A DNA stretch of 64,000 nt from Calvatia gigantea (GCA_025093985.1 JACAAK010000003.1:1736001-1800000), one strand, 5' to 3'. Shown: positions 23,398 to 36,474, numbered from the stretch's first letter. The notes: generated from the letters alone by a model not told the origin. Numbers and translations are program-made.

Positions 23398-25197
23398 ATG
23401 CGTCCGTCAGGCCCTACCTTCTCGCCCTTCTTCGCAGTTTCATCGTGTGCACGCCGGTCTACCGCCTCTCAAATCCGTCTCTACTCCGTTTATCGCTTTA
23501 CATGTCCTCTAGAACCCCGTTTTCGGCGGCCGTACCTGCCACCGCTCAACACAATACACGTTGGTAGAAAAGTTGGTCGTATTTTAAATTCTTTTCTATG
23601 TTCGACTGAACATTACTTTAGCGCACAATACACGCATCTGCTCCTTTACGGGCCAGCTCCAAGAATCCTTATGACGTTTTGGGCGTGAAATCGGATGCTT
23701 CAGCTGCAGACATCAAGAAGGCATACTTTGCCGTAGGTTTAACACTCTAAACCGCCAGTATGTCTTAGTGACCTCGGTCAGTTAGCCCGTAAATACCATC
23801 CCGATACAAATCCGGACAAGAACACTAGAGACAAATTCGTTGAAATCCAAGACGCATACGACGTAGGTGCCCTTCAAATTGGCACGTCATGTGTATGCTT
23901 ATCAGCAAATTTTCAGGTTCTGAAGGACGAGAAGAAGAGAACAGCATACGATAAGTATGGTGCAGCCTCCCAACAGCCTGGCTTTGACCCAGATGCGTTT
24001 GCGCGCGGGTTTGGGGGCGGAGGCTTCGGGGGATCTGGAGGCTTCTCCGCAGGAGGGTTCCACTTTGAAGATCTAGGGTCAATGTTTGGAAGTGGTCGTG
24101 GTCCCCGGGGCTCCCAGGCTGATCTATTTGAACAACTTTTTGGAGCGTTTGGTGGTCCGAAAGGTCCTGGGTTCCGCGGTCCTACCCGAGGTGCCGACCT
24201 CGAAACCAGCCTGAACGTTACTTTCCTAGAAGCCTGTAAAGGCACTTCCAAGAAAGTCACCGTGCAACCTATAACAAACTGCGGGACATGCGCGGGTAGC
24301 GGGCTCAAACAGGGTGCCAAACGAGTCTCTTGTACTTCTTGTGGCGGGACCGGAACGCGGACATTTATGAGCAACGGGTTCCATTTAGCCAGTACATGTG
24401 ACGCTTGTCAAGGAGCAGGTAGCACAATTCCACGGAGTAGTGAGTGCTCGGGGTGTGGGGGCATGGGCAAAGTGCGTGTCAAGAAGACTGTGCAGGTTGA
24501 TATCCCAGCAGGTGAGCGGTTTACCTCTCGGTCTGAACAGGAAACTGAAAAACCAACAAGGGGTGGAAAACGGTATGACGATCCGAATCAATAATGCTGG
24601 CGACGCGCCTATCACTGGCAAGGGGACTACGGGCGATCTGCTCGTCAGGATCAATGTTGCATCATCCAAGAACTTCGTACGCCAAGGCTCGAACCTGTAT
24701 CACGAGGCCCGCATTCCATTCCACACAGCAATACTGGGCGGTCGCGTACGCGTACCGACCTTGGATGGGGAAGTTGACGTACGTATTCCCACCGGCACTC
24801 AACCAGGGGAAGAGATGGTTCTGAAAGGACGGGGCGTTCCATCCGTATATGGTCCGGGCAATGGGGACCTATTTGTCACTTTTTCAATGATTTTACCGAG
24901 GTTGGCATCTCATTGAATCAACCGTGCGACAGTCTCATGCCTGACCCCCCCCACCCACCCAGATCCCTGACTAAGCGTCAGCGAGAACTCCTACAAGCAT
25001 ACGCTGACGATGCTGAAGGTCGCTCAGTATCAACACCTCCAGACTCGTCCTCAAGTTCCAACTCAAGCTCAGGAACTACAGAGAGTTCGCAGAGTAATGA
25101 AACAGAAAATGGTACGGCTTCTTTTACCCATTCATCACCATCTGGTGGTTGGATGTCTCGCACATGGCAAAGAGTACGGGAGCTCATTGGATTCTAA
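23398..25197 (+). CDS. MDJ1: Mitochondrial DnaJ/Hsp40 chaperone (Mdj1 type)
   Basis: A co-chaperone of matrix Hsp70. The start at 23398 gives an Arg/Ser-rich presequence (MRPSGPTFSPFFAVSSCARR), in frame through an intron (23560-23620) into KNPYDVLGVKSDASAADIKK. The J domain has the HPD motif (RKYHPDTNPDKNTRDKF) and EIQDAYDVLKDEKKRTAYDK. A Gly/Phe-rich segment follows (FARGFGGGGFGGSGGFSAGG). The four zinc-finger repeats are CGTCAGSG, CTSCGGTG, CDACQGAG and CSGCGGMG. The C-terminal substrate domain reads GVENGMTIRINNAGDAP and LGGRVRVPTLDGEVDVRIP. It ends with a Ser-rich stretch and WMSRTWQRVRELIGF. Introns with normal borders interrupt the J domain and C-domain. Type I (DnaJ-A) architecture is complete. 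Confidence 0.93.
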
Positions 25198-25964
25198 AAT
25201 TTTTACTGGCATGTGACTATCCTTCACAAACCCATTTACACCCCTCTCTCACGAATAATCGTCCTCACATCAGCCAAGACAGAAAAGCCGGCGGCTGACG
25301 GTCAAGATCTTCAAGACCAGGAAGGCGAAGAAGACAAGAAACGAGCGACGGCGTAACCAACATAGACTAGTTCATATGATCTTCCTCCTAGTGGTAGTAT
25401 ACTCCTGGATAATACATGCGCACACAACTCCGAACCGAACTTCTATCCTCCCTGGACATCCTCAACAAAATGGGAACGGTTCATATGACAAGATCGGGCC
25501 AAGTAGAATGTTTTGGATGTGTTCCTGCTGGTTCGCAATCGTGAGATCCACGGCCCAGGGCCTGTGGTTCCGTTTCCGTGTGCACGAAGCAGCCAACCTT
25601 CGAAACTAGAATCCCAGTTCCGGTCGTGGGGTTTCTCTTCGTGACAAACGGTGGCAATTACCCCTTACGTTCCTCCTTGCTACCACCCCTCCGCTAAATT
25701 CTCACCAACTGACCTCAAACCCCAAACTCAAACCAGGCTATCTCTACGAGATCTCCTCCGTCAGCATGTTGGCTCCGAACCTGGTCGCGGATTTATCTCC
25801 CAGCCCATTCTTTTGGCAATCGAGAGATATGAAGATCGACTTCAGCCGATTGTTCCTACGGATCGCCATAAGTTGGTATAAAATGCGACAAGAAATCTAA
25901 CTGGAAGCAGGCTCTCAGCTCTGTGCTTGCATACTCGGGGGCGAGCTACACTACCATTTTTACC
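25198..25964. other. Intergenic, nothing firm
   Basis: These 767 bp lie between Mdj1 and the MFS transporter. An open, charged stretch at about 25273-25358 (KPAADGQDLQDQEGEEDKK) looks coding but no splice junction links it to Mdj1. The rest probably contains the Mdj1 3' end and the transporter promoter. Confidence 0.35.
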
Positions 25965-28600
25965 ATGCAGAAAAGTCCTATTCCCTCGACTTCCGTGACG
26001 CCCTTGGATACTTCACCTTTACCCCCTGAAGTCAGCAATGCTGCCGCCAATGCAAGCCCAAAACTCCCGACCCCTCCCAGCCCCCAGGCTTCTTCCTGCA
26101 GTATTACCACGGCTTCGTCGGTTACGCTCGACGATGTGCAGGATCAGATCCAAAAGTTATCGACGCTTCGCTTGTTAATAACTCATATTGGGTATGTATG
26201 GACTCTATGATATCACACTTCTCAAGCTTAATTACCCCGTCAGCGCTGCCCTAACCCTATTTCTGGCAACGACAGATGCAGTCAGTTGTCCTTGTTATTC
26301 TAAGCTCCCTAGATTCCATCGGCTTATTTTCGCGGAATAGACCATCGTTTCGACCAGCTTACCAACCATTGCTAGTGAACTTCAGGCCTCACAAAACCAA
26401 TACACATGGGTCGGCATCTCGTACATGCTGACCCAGACTGCTCTCCAACCACTTTATGGAAGGTTTTCCGACCTTGTTGGGCGAAAGGTTAAACTTTACC
26501 CTAGTAAAACTGGAGTAAATTTGACAGTGTCCCATAGAATCTTTTATTCTCCAGTATAGCTATCTTCGCAGTTGGCTCGCTCCTCTGCGGCGCTGCTCAG
26601 GTATTGTCTGTCTTCCTCAAGCGATCCCCCCAAGCCTAACCCAAGGGACAATGACCAGAGCATCGATTGGCTGATCGCTGCAAGAGCCCTAGGTTTGTGA
26701 CCTTCACTCGCGTGGGGTGTTGGTGGAATCACTCATTTTGTCCCATAGCCGGCGTTGGTGGCGGTGGCATTGTCAGTGCCGTCTGGGTATTAACTGCAGA
26801 AATTGTCGAAGTCGAACATCGTGCCAAATGGTCGCAGGCTCTCAGCGTCACCTGGAGCTGCTCCGCCATCGCTGGCCCGCTTATAGGCGGGACTTTTAGC
26901 GGTGAGTTCCATCACCCTATTCGAAACGGAAATATTAGGCTCTTACCACCTACTCAAGACAAAAGTATTTTGGCCAAGACAAATTGGAGATGGGGGTGTA
27001 GGTCCTACTGTCAAACCACGTCTTACGCAGCTGAAATAATGTAGTCTATATTAACTTGCCGATATGCCTCGTTGCATTTTTGGTCCTGGTCTTTTCTCTC
27101 CGTGGCGTGCAATTGGTTCAACCTACCAACGCTTCGTGGCATGCGTTGGCCAGGAAATTCGACTTCGGGGGCTTGTGCGTCATTAATTTACTTTATTAAA
27201 AATTTTACTCAGTGGTGCTTCAGAATTCTTTTCATGACGGGCACCAGCTGCATCGTGGTTGGCTTTAGCTTTGCAAACGAAGTTGGATGTACGGTCCCTA
27301 CCTGTTGCCCGCCAGTATTGAACTGAATGAGGTCACAGGGTTGACTGTGTCCACACTTCTTCTCATATGCCTCGGGCTCGTTGTGCTTCTTTGTGGCGCC
27401 ATATACGAAAGATATACATCCCGAGATTGTCTATTCCCTCCCACTACGTTTACAGATCTTACTACGGGTATGAGATCGTTGATAAAGTGTCGAGATACGA
27501 TCTGACCTGCGGCTTGACAGTCATCATCCTTATTGTTTCTTTCCTTCATCAGGTGACGTTCACTTCTGGGACGTTCTATCTTGCCCTATTCTATCAGGTG
27601 ATAGACCACTCCTATCACTTTCATTTGCCAACGTTAACATGTATTTAGGCTGCTGGTGGCTCCACTCCACTAGAGGCTGGCCTTAAGTTACTCCCATATT
27701 CTCTCGGCTCATCGCTTGCTTCTATGCCAGCTGCATGGTTTATTGGATACTGGCAGAAAAGGACGGGCAACACCAGTGGCCAGAAGTGGGTCATCGCTGC
27801 TGGCCTTTTAATTTCGACGGTCGGTTTCGGTAAGTGGCGACGTCCTAATATACGTACTGCGCCTGAATTCATTTGGCTGGTCACGGCCCAGGCGTCTTAA
27901 ATCTGTTGAACGAAAACGCACCCATCCACGCACAAGTCATCTATCCCTTGGTGGCAGGGATCGGCCTCGGCATGCTTTTCCACGCTCCCTATCAATTATT
28001 CACTCGGGCTCTCAAACCCAAGGAATTGGCCACTGGAACAAGTGCATTCTTCCTTGTTCGCTTCACTGGAGCCACCATTGGCCTTGTACGCAGTTTCCTC
28101 AACTCAATCTCCAACTACGACTGATTAGGGGCCCTGGCTAGGCCGTAGCGGGGCTGATATTCTTCGCACGCGCTGCCCCAAGATTGCCTCCTGAGGTCTT
28201 GCGTCATGGATCTCTCTCATCAATTGATTATAGCGGCATTGGGGAACTTGAACCACTTGAGCTCAGGACTAAAGTTATCCGAGTAATTTCGACGTCGATC
28301 CAGGTATGAGTGACTTCGTTCTAATCACAACTGACTTCTTACACCTTCCCCTGTTAGACTGTATGGACAGTGTGGGCCCCTTGTTTAGGCTTGGCTTTTT
28401 TGGTAAGCTGGTGATTGTTGGGTAAGGTGTTGGGGATACTAAAAACGGACTCTTGCTGGTTCCACCCTTAGCTCGCTTTCTGCCTGCGGACAATGTCTAT
28501 TCACGGCGACGTTTGCAAATCTGAGAACAAAGACCATAGCATCTCCGCCCCTCAGACGGGTGCGCGAGAGATCACAAGGGAGAAGGAAGCTAAAGTATGA
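25965..28600 (+). CDS. MFS multidrug exporter, DHA2 (14-TMS) type
   Basis: This is a proton-coupled drug or metabolite exporter in the plasma or vacuolar membrane. The start ACCATGCAG at 25965 gives a cytosolic N-terminus rich in Ser/Pro (MQKSPIPSTSVTPLDTSP). The first helices read LTLFLATTDATIVSTSLPTI and YTWVGISYMLTQTALQPLYG. Motif A is GRFSDLVGRK and motif C lies in SCSAIAGPLIGGTFS. Other membrane segments are SSIAIFAVGSLLCGAAQ, ALAGVGGGGIVSAVWVLTAE, NLPICLVAFLVLVFSLRGVQ and LPYSLGSSLASMPAAWFIGY. GIGLGMLFHAPYQLFTRALK lies close to the end. The last exon ends at TGA 28598-28600. There are at least ten exons, and several borders around 26900-27650 are uncertain. Substrate unknown. Confidence 0.85.
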
Positions 28601-30489
28601 GCCGGGTTCTCAATCTTGGATCAGGGTTACAACTTTGTCGACGAAAATGGTATTAAGATTCCGGAGGCATGTCATGTTTGCAAAGGTTTACTTGTGCATT
28701 CAGTAGAATCGGAATTATTTCATCAGCTTGAGTCATCCTTTCACCACATATGTATGATAGATTGTCATTTTCGATATACCTGGGATTTTGGGGTTCGTTT
28801 TTTATGCTTCGAAGGAACAGAAAGGAAAACAAGAAGCGTTGGAGTCCCCAAGTGGTTATCCAGTTTGATGGGTGATGTTGTAATATAAGAGAATTCGATG
28901 CACCAATGCGACTAAGGATAGGTTGAAACAGGTAAGAGGACCCCAAACGCTTTCCGCAGAAGCGCCTTCACGTTAGCGGACTTCAAACTCGACGGAGCGA
29001 CTGGACTTGTCTCGGTAGATCATGCGTATTTTTCAATTACCATCGATCCGATCAAACACACCACACACGCCTACCGTAGCGCGAGTTATGAAAGCAGTTA
29101 GACATCAAATTAGATGCTGACAGTCAATCCCCCCGCATATTCCGCACCCGGACTTACCGTCAGAACAATATGATACCGCCGGTGTGTTATGCCACCTTTT
29201 CAAGCTAGAGATATTACCGAAATCGGGACCAAAACCGAGCAATGCCAAAGGCAGTGGCTTAGTTTCATATAACCTGTCAAGTTAATTGGTTCGAGAATGA
29301 GTACATCGTGTCCGAGCCTTCCGTAGCATGAGATCCATAGCGTGCCACACGCCTGAGATGATCTCAACGCCAGGGGGTCGCAGTGAGCCCGCACAGCCGC
29401 CCGATGATAAAACTGATTGTCGACACTGTATCTCACAGATAAGCGAAAGTGGGCTGAACGACTGTCGCGATTTGAACAAGTAAATTCTGTCCAAGGTCAG
29501 TATGAAGTATTTGGCCTGTCATAATATAACAGCACATCCAACGCGAGGTCGCCTACCTGGGAGGGGTAGCGTTTGAGAAGGAGAGCGGAGACTCAAATTG
29601 GACCCCCAGAAAATTTAAATCAAACATGATGAGTCCTGGTGAGTCCCATTCGACATCGCTCGGCTCAGTATTCGGTGCGCAACCTGCTTCCCTGGGGGTC
29701 GGCTCTAAGTCGTATTTCAACGAGAGACTCGGTGACCGGCGAAATTGGGACGGCGTGGATTAAAGAGACGTCGGACTTTTTTGAAGCTCAGGGTTTGACT
29801 TGCTCAGGACATTGAATATTAAGAGGTCTTCTAACCGATGTGGGAGCTCACCGGAAAGTGAGCTAGCCTTCCTTAAACCCAGTGTTCTCGTCGCGAGTCA
29901 AATTGTAAAGAGACAGAAATTCCAGAATTCCAAGGTTGCTGGAAAATGGGGACCCATGTCAGGAGATTGTCATTTCGGAGTACCCACACATTGACGAAGA
30001 ACAGTTATAAGGAAATCAGCCCCGATGGGGTATTTTCAGTGTCGGTACCCGCGGGATCTCAGAGACGTTAAGAACATAATTTCTTGGCGTTTGAGAACCG
30101 CCGCGGTTTATAGTGGGGCCAACTCTGGAACGAGGCGGTGGATTTCGTCGTAGCTTCTTGGATCTTTGAAGAGGACAGGAGCGATCGTTCGGATATCAAA
30201 GACTAGAAAATAGGGTTGACTATCTGTCATAGTTCGGCTTTCTACAAAAAACTTGGGGTGGTAATATGTCGGGGTTTCGCAGATGTGAACTGGCGATCCC
30301 GGGTTCTGATAAGAAAAGTGAAATGGGTGGGGCTGAGCGCACTGGGAAATGTCAAGCCGATATACCTACAGTTCGGGTTGAGGTATCATCCACGAGGTAC
30401 TATCGGTTCCTCCGTGAGGTGGGGTCAACATATTGCTCTGCAAGGTTAAAGTTGGAGTACTAATGCTGGACCTACGCTGACCGGGACCG

Positions 30490-30520
30490 TCTCCCGCACC
30501 CAGGAGCCTTATGCGGGAGA
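30490..30520. repeat. Perfect 9-bp inverted repeat (hairpin)
   Basis: TCTCCCGCA (30490-30498) and TGCGGGAGA (30512-30520) are exact reverse complements separated by 13 nt. It could form a GC-rich stem-loop. Confidence 0.6.
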
Positions 30521-30527
30521 TAGGGCA

Positions 30528-30545
30528 CAAATTTCATGAAATTTG
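30528..30545. repeat. Perfect 18-bp palindrome
   Basis: CAAATTTCATGAAATTTG is its own reverse complement. It lies 7 bp after the preceding hairpin, in a stretch without genes. Confidence 0.65.
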
Positions 30546-31926
30546 AAGAACCAATTCTCTCGCAGTTCCAATGGTCAGATGGTAGACACACTACGTGTCC
30601 CAGAGATTGCTGAAGACACTTGTCAGGCTAGTTACCAAAGATAGGGAAGAATATATTCATCACTGATCGAAATCACCAATCACCAACTATTAATCATTAA
30701 TCATTTACGATCACCGTCGACCATTTTAGCAATGCACGCACCGAACCAGGTGATGTGGGATTGATCAACCCACATTTCATCTGCTGTGAGTTCAAAACCA
30801 AAATAAGAGAAGCCAAGTGCAACACGCCCCCATACACGTAAAGGGTCTCGCAACCTTGCAACCTTGAAGCTTGAAGCATTGAGGTTTGGTGAGATGATAA
30901 ACACAAATTTAGGAGTGTACCATGGCCGGTGGGATGATCATGGCGGTTTCCGGACCAGATCCTGTCTGGTTCAACATACAGCAAATTTTAGTTTTTTCTT
31001 GAATTCCTCGGATCTCCGTATACCGAGCGGTGATACTGGTTGCGAGAAGGTCCAACCGAAAGATGCACTCCGAAAGATTGTGCGTGAAGAAGCTGCAAGA
31101 AGCAGGGAGGGAAATGCGTTGTGAGCCAGGCTCCTAAAAAGGGGCCAAAGTAACACGCCCTGTCTCTCATTTTCTAAAGTTCGTTATCTCAGAGGAAGGG
31201 CTAACTTCTGACGACTGTGAAGGAACCCGAGTTATAGTCAAACCTATCTTAGATATAGCTACAACTGGGACTGATGGTCTGCCGTTTGCGTCATTGATGG
31301 GTTGGGGATTGTGATCGGATTAAGTAGTGGAGAGGTTCAAATTGGCCCAAAACTAAGGTATGTCCTCTGAGTTTAATCGGACAGCGCTAGGTTGGTGCCG
31401 TTTGTTTGTCATACCCATAACATACACATTGACTAGGTGGTACACTATCTGAATCCGGGGCCTCCTACCTTTCAGCGGTTGTGCCAGTCATATTCCAAGG
31501 TGGCCAGTGCTTATGCGGTATTATACAAAATGCATTGTTCCAACCGTAATGCTCAGCATTTAAAGCCGCAGCTAGCGGATCAAGCTTTCAAGGGTCCATG
31601 TGAACTGTGGGGCTCAATTCTCTTTGACGTTGAATGACAATTGAGTCTAATTTAAGGTCACGTGGACAATTATAGAGAGCGGAACCGGAGGGGCTCATCG
31701 ACGCACACGACTAGAATACGTAGCCCTTGGCCGACAGAACAGCTAGTGGAAGTATCCAACAGCTAGGCGTATCTTGAGAGGCGGTGTTGTTTCCTGGATT
31801 CATGCAATAAGCAGAGGATTGAGAAAAATGGGTAAATCGATAACAAGAGCGACAAGACTTGCACAACAATGTAGTCTACTATGTTGTTCGGTGTTATGCA
31901 AATTCCACCTTTGCGCTCGTACCACC

Positions 31927-33471
31927 ATGTCCCCTCTCTTGTCCTCTACCGTCCCAACTCCTTTAACCTCACCATCTCCTTCTATATCGCCGGGGCGACA
32001 ACTTTCGAGCACTTCTATCCACAGCCTTGCAACATTCATTGCTAGCGCCTCTTCCTCCAGAACATCTCTCCGACTCACCGGCATTGATGGGGACACCATC
32101 AAGGTCGAGGGTTTGCGTCATGCAAGAATACATCTTCAAGCAAAGTAAGTCATATATCCTCTTGCTCGATGTTGCGTGAACGCATACCACAACCCGACCA
32201 AAGCCATGGTTTTGTTTTCGTCACTCGTGCTGTTTCCTATAACCGGATCTAACACTGTTATGCAGGCACTGTAAGACGCAAGAGTTTGCTTCTGCGGTTT
32301 TTGAGATCTTGCGAGTCATCCGCATTCCGTATTTCAATGCCACAGACCTTTTGCCTCGGGACCTTGTTATACGAAAAGTATCTGGTGCACTAACCAATGC
32401 CGTATTTTTCGTTTCGTTCCCCTCGAGTAAATGTGTGCGCACCATCCTTCTTCGCATATATGGTCCATCCTCTGGTACTTTGATTTCTCGCCCACAAGAG
32501 CTTCACACGCTCCACGTTCTCTCATCCGTATATCATATCGGGCCGCGCGTCTATGGAACCTTTGAGAACGGGCGTATTGAACAATACTTTGAATCGACTA
32601 CTCTCACAGCCCAGGATATCCGTGACCCGAAGATTAGCCAATGGATTGGTGCACGCATGGCAGAGTTTCACTCAGTCGATATTGACGTGGTTGAAGGAGA
32701 GGGCTGGGAAATTGAGGTCGAAAAGAATGTACGATCATGGGTTATACCAGCGCGCGAGGTTCTAGCGCTTTCTTCGTTACCGCAAATTGTCAAGCTAGAA
32801 CTTGATCTCGACACCTTTTGTCGTGATTGGGATAAATATTCTCATTGGTTGGAGAACGTAGATGATGTGCACTCCGGTAGCAGGAGGGTCTTTGCACATA
32901 ATGACACTCAGTATGGTAACCTGCTTCGGTTGAAGCATCCAAAAGAGGGAGGCGACGACCATCATCAGGTACGTACGATTTGTAGTTATAAACGACTGAA
33001 ATAAAGATTCATATCCTGAAACTCACACTTCTTATCCCTCAGATTATCGTGGTTGACTTCGAGTACGCAGGCCCTAATCCGGCCTCATACGATATTGCGA
33101 ATCACTTCCACGAGTGGACTGCGGATTATCATTCTGACATACCTCATTTACTCGACATCTCTCGATACCCTACTCCGGCTGAGCGACACAATTTCTATCT
33201 TGCCTACCTCCGTCACGCGCATTTCACCACCAAGGAGTCCCAACACATCGCGGTCACGGACGCCGAGCTCGAACCTACTGTTTCCAAACTCGAAAAACAA
33301 GTTCGGGCGTGGAGTCCGGCGTCTCACGCCTCCTGGGCTTTGTGGGCTATCGTTCAAGCCCGTGATGACCTGGAGAATAACAATCAATCACCCGAATTCG
33401 ATTATATCGCTTATGCAAGTTGCCGCATGGCTGGATTCCGTCGGGAGTTGAAACAACTTGGAGTGCTATAG
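31927..33471 (+). CDS. Choline/ethanolamine kinase
   Basis: Catalyses the first step of the Kennedy pathway: ATP-dependent phosphorylation of choline or ethanolamine in the cytosol. The start CACCATG at 31927 gives MSPLLSSTVPTPLTSPSPSI. The first intron (about 32144-32265) joins LQAK to HCKTQEFASAVFEILR. Motifs are VSGALTNAVFFVSFP (nucleotide loop), FAHNDTQYGNLLRL (Brenner-type catalytic motif with the Asp base) and IIVVDFEYAGPNPASYDIAN with FHEW (choline-kinase motif). The second intron (about 32969-33042) separates the two catalytic motifs. The protein ends MAGFRRELKQLGVL. Length is about 450 residues, in the family's range. The sequence does not decide between choline and ethanolamine preference. 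Confidence 0.92.
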
Positions 33472-34065
33472 TTCGACCGCCTCAACTGCTTTGGGTTAGG
33501 TGGACTTGTGTGGGATCCCTTGTGCATAAGAGTAACTTTTTTACGTTAGTTTATGCAGGCCTTTACTAATACCCTTCGCTTTTTCTTCTTATTCCCTTTG
33601 TGTTTGGGCTCAACGCAGGATTAATAATGCCTTTTCATTCAGATATATTAGCACCTATATGAACAAGCGCGATAAAAGAGAATAAAAAACATGGCTATTG
33701 CTGATGACGACAAATAATGCGAATGTAATGTTGGCGGAAATCAGGAGAACCTACAATGACAAGAAAAGAATAAGAGAAAAGCATAAAACAAAACTACTGA
33801 ACGAGAAAGTCATCTGTTTTGGGTAAAGGGATATCAGGGGGAGCTGTTAAAAACCAGTAGTACAGTTGATATTGAGGAAAAGACGAAGAGAGAGGAAACA
33901 AAAGAACAAGCATGTCCGTTCCGCAAGAAGGGTCATTGAGGAATTGAGGCAGATACAAGTGTATATGTCCGGCCAGGCGGAAATTATGTTTGATAATAGC
34001 ACAAGACGAAAGAATTTGACGGGATATAGAAAGACCCTTCTACCACATGATGGGCTACATGGGTA
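33472..34065. other. Intergenic between convergent genes
   Basis: This is 594 bp of 3' flanks of the choline kinase (plus) and CCCH gene (minus). The segment 33660-33920 is A/G-rich on the plus strand. No gene or clear terminator was recognised. Confidence 0.35.
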
Positions 34066-36474
34066 TTAAGCCCAGGCCTTTTCATGCAACCGGGCGGCAA
34101 GGGCGATATCAATCCAAGGTGAGTTCGCGATGATCTCAGTCGCAGGGCTCGAAGTGCCCGGATAAGAAGAATTTGCGAGCTGGCTACGGGTGAAGCTTCC
34201 CCAGTTCCCCGCGCTACCCGCGCGAACATGCCCATTTACACGAGGTGCGGGGTGTGACATAGAATCACCGGTCGAAAGAGTATAGTTATGACCAGGTCCG
34301 GTTTGAGGAGAGCCAAGGTGGAGATCCTCTGATCCATTGAAGGAATGGCGGATACCAGAGCTCGCAGTGGTCCTTTTGGGAGTCGCCTGTTAAAAAAAGT
34401 TCGTCAGGTTCCTTTACTTACAGAAAACGCGATTCGGGGAGCTTACATTGTTGAATCCAACGATCTCGAGCCTCGCGTTCTGGTGCCTTCCTAAGTCAGG
34501 ACCAGCAGTAACGGGCGCGGGTTCCTGAGAGGAGGCCTGCTCATTGGAAGGAAGAAGGATCCCATTGCTCGCGAAAGAAGGATAAGCCGACTTGTTTTGC
34601 TTCATCGGTGCGACGGCGGTATCAACTCGCAACTTGCCAGTTGAGGGACGGCCGAACTGGAAGGGGCTTTTATTCAACTCGACAGGTGTAGCCAAGCCAC
34701 CACCGTTGGATTCATTGCGTTTAGCAGAGATACGAGCAAGGAGTGAGCCAGAGGAATCGTTGGGATCGCTATTGGTGCTCAAAGATCGCGGCCGAGCCTC
34801 AGGAGGATTCTCGGAGCCCGGAGTAGCAGGGCTTTGACCGTTGGCGGGTAATTCGGTGTGGATGAAGCAACACCTCTTGCCATATGGGCATGAACCAGAA
34901 ACCCAGAAAGTCTGTGTGGAAAGATTATTAGTCATCGGGTTGTTGGGAACTAGAGATGGGGAGTTCACCCTGCAGATTTCGGTCTTGTACTGATGGAAAA
35001 GGCGTGTCAGAAACATGTGTGTGAATGTCATAAAAAAGAAACGTACCTTGGGGTGTCGAGCGACCTTGCGCAGCTCATCTTCTCCATGAGCGAATTGACA
35101 TTTTGTTCCATATCGGCAGCTACCCTTCTCCTCCCAACTACGGCAAAGTTCAGTTTTGTAAAGGCCAAGCTTTCTATTGTTGGCGCTGGGACCACTGGAG
35201 CTTCCTGTGGGGGTGGTGGCGACGGTAGTATCGACACTCGAAGCTTGGGACGGGATATTGTAAGGACTATCATACTGTAGTTGACGTTGAAGTTGAAGGG
35301 CTAATGGCACGGGAATGGAGTCCTGGGTCCGGTAAAATTGATTTGGGTACATGGGAACCCCCGGAGGTCCCCCAAGCGTAGTAGGAAACAATCCAGGCGA
35401 GAATGGAGGTAAACCACCATTGAGGAGAGCAAGTGCAGCGGCATCACGCATTGCGGAAGGATCGGACGCAGAGTGATGGTGACCTCGGAAGATATTATGC
35501 TGCTGTTGGACACGGGTTACTGCAGGATGATTGTCGTGGGGGGCGGTTGGCATCATCATGTCGTACAACTGCTGGGTATTACCAAGCGAGAGATGTGAAG
35601 TATGGTGTCCTACCGGGAACGAGCCCGGATTAGGGAGTAAGGTCTGCTGAGGAAATGCCCGAGGTTGGGGGTAGCCCACATTGTTGAGCCGACCAGCGAC
35701 AAACGAGGGGTGGGGGGGTACAGCAGCCATGGGGAGACCTTGAGGAACACTGGCGTAACGTTGGTTTAGGTTATAATCTATTTGTGTTTCGTCGCGATCG
35801 GAGGCACCCGATTGCATAGCGTTCCTGTAATCAAATAACTGAGGGTGTGACAAGGGTTGAGGTCGATGGATTTGGGTGAGGGTGGGATACTGCAACTGGT
35901 CGTTCTGAAGAACGCCGCTGGCCCGAAGCTGATTTGCGGTCCATTGCTGTGCATCGGCTTCATCATTTGCATCATCAATTTGCTGTAAACGGCGAAGATC
36001 GGTAGTAGAGAGGCCACCGCTGAAAGAATGGGGACGTTCCTTGGGCTCCATTGCGGAACTTTTGAGTGGATGGCTCAACAGGGCGTTGTGAGCGGCGGAT
36101 GAGGAGTTACGAGAACCGGAAGTCGTAGAATCGGTGGATGAGCCGCGGGAATGAGCAATGTCAAGCTGGTGATCCGGGGTATGTGGTGATGAGCCAATAC
36201 TGGTGTTAGAAGACGTGTCGAGGGGGCTGTTCTCGTTCAACTGAGGTACAGACGAGGAAAGCTTGGACTTGGGCGGGGTTCGCATGGTTCTATGCAAATC
36301 GTCGCCGTCCTTACTAACGTCACCACCGATCTGAAGCCGAACGAGGTCGTCGGCCAAGGCCCATGCGGGGGTATTGGAGTCTGCATCAACAATGTGACCG
36401 CTGGAGTTGAGTCTCCAACGTTGTGCTGCGCCCCGGGAGAGTTCGGCCGTAATGGAGTCGGTTCGGGTGGGCAT
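34066..36474 (-). CDS. Tandem CCCH zinc-finger protein (tristetraprolin/Zfs1-like)
   Basis: This is an RNA-binding protein expected to bind AU-rich 3'UTR elements and promote mRNA decay. The start at 36474 gives [21 protein letters not shown] long Ser/Gln/Pro-rich region (about 440 residues) precedes two CCCH fingers. Each is introduced by the TTP-type lead-in: LGLYKTELC, then YKTEIC. Both fingers fit C-x8-C-x5-C-x3-H (second finger after splicing: [18 protein letters not shown]). The linker is [11 protein letters not shown], as in TTP. Introns are 34990-35046 and 34912-34968, each exactly 57 nt, phase 0 and stop-free. A third intron, about 34389-34435, joins FNN to [11 protein letters not shown]. 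The C-terminus ends [15 protein letters not shown] at 34066. An uninterrupted 686-codon ORF runs through the two 57-nt introns. Confidence 0.9.

Larger units (their letters stand above)
28601..31926. other. Gene-poor interval
   Basis: I find no complete gene in 3.3 kb. ORFs are short (60-97 codons), on both strands, and mutually overlapping. A minus-strand stretch at 30701-30904 (for example VWGRVALGFSYFGFELTADE) has protein-like composition but is not recognised. Two adjacent DNA dyads lie at 30490-30545. Confidence 0.4.

Noticed and set aside
25273..25358. Alternative last exon of Mdj1
   Set aside because: The frame is open and charged, but no donor upstream of the Mdj1 stop joins it in the correct phase.
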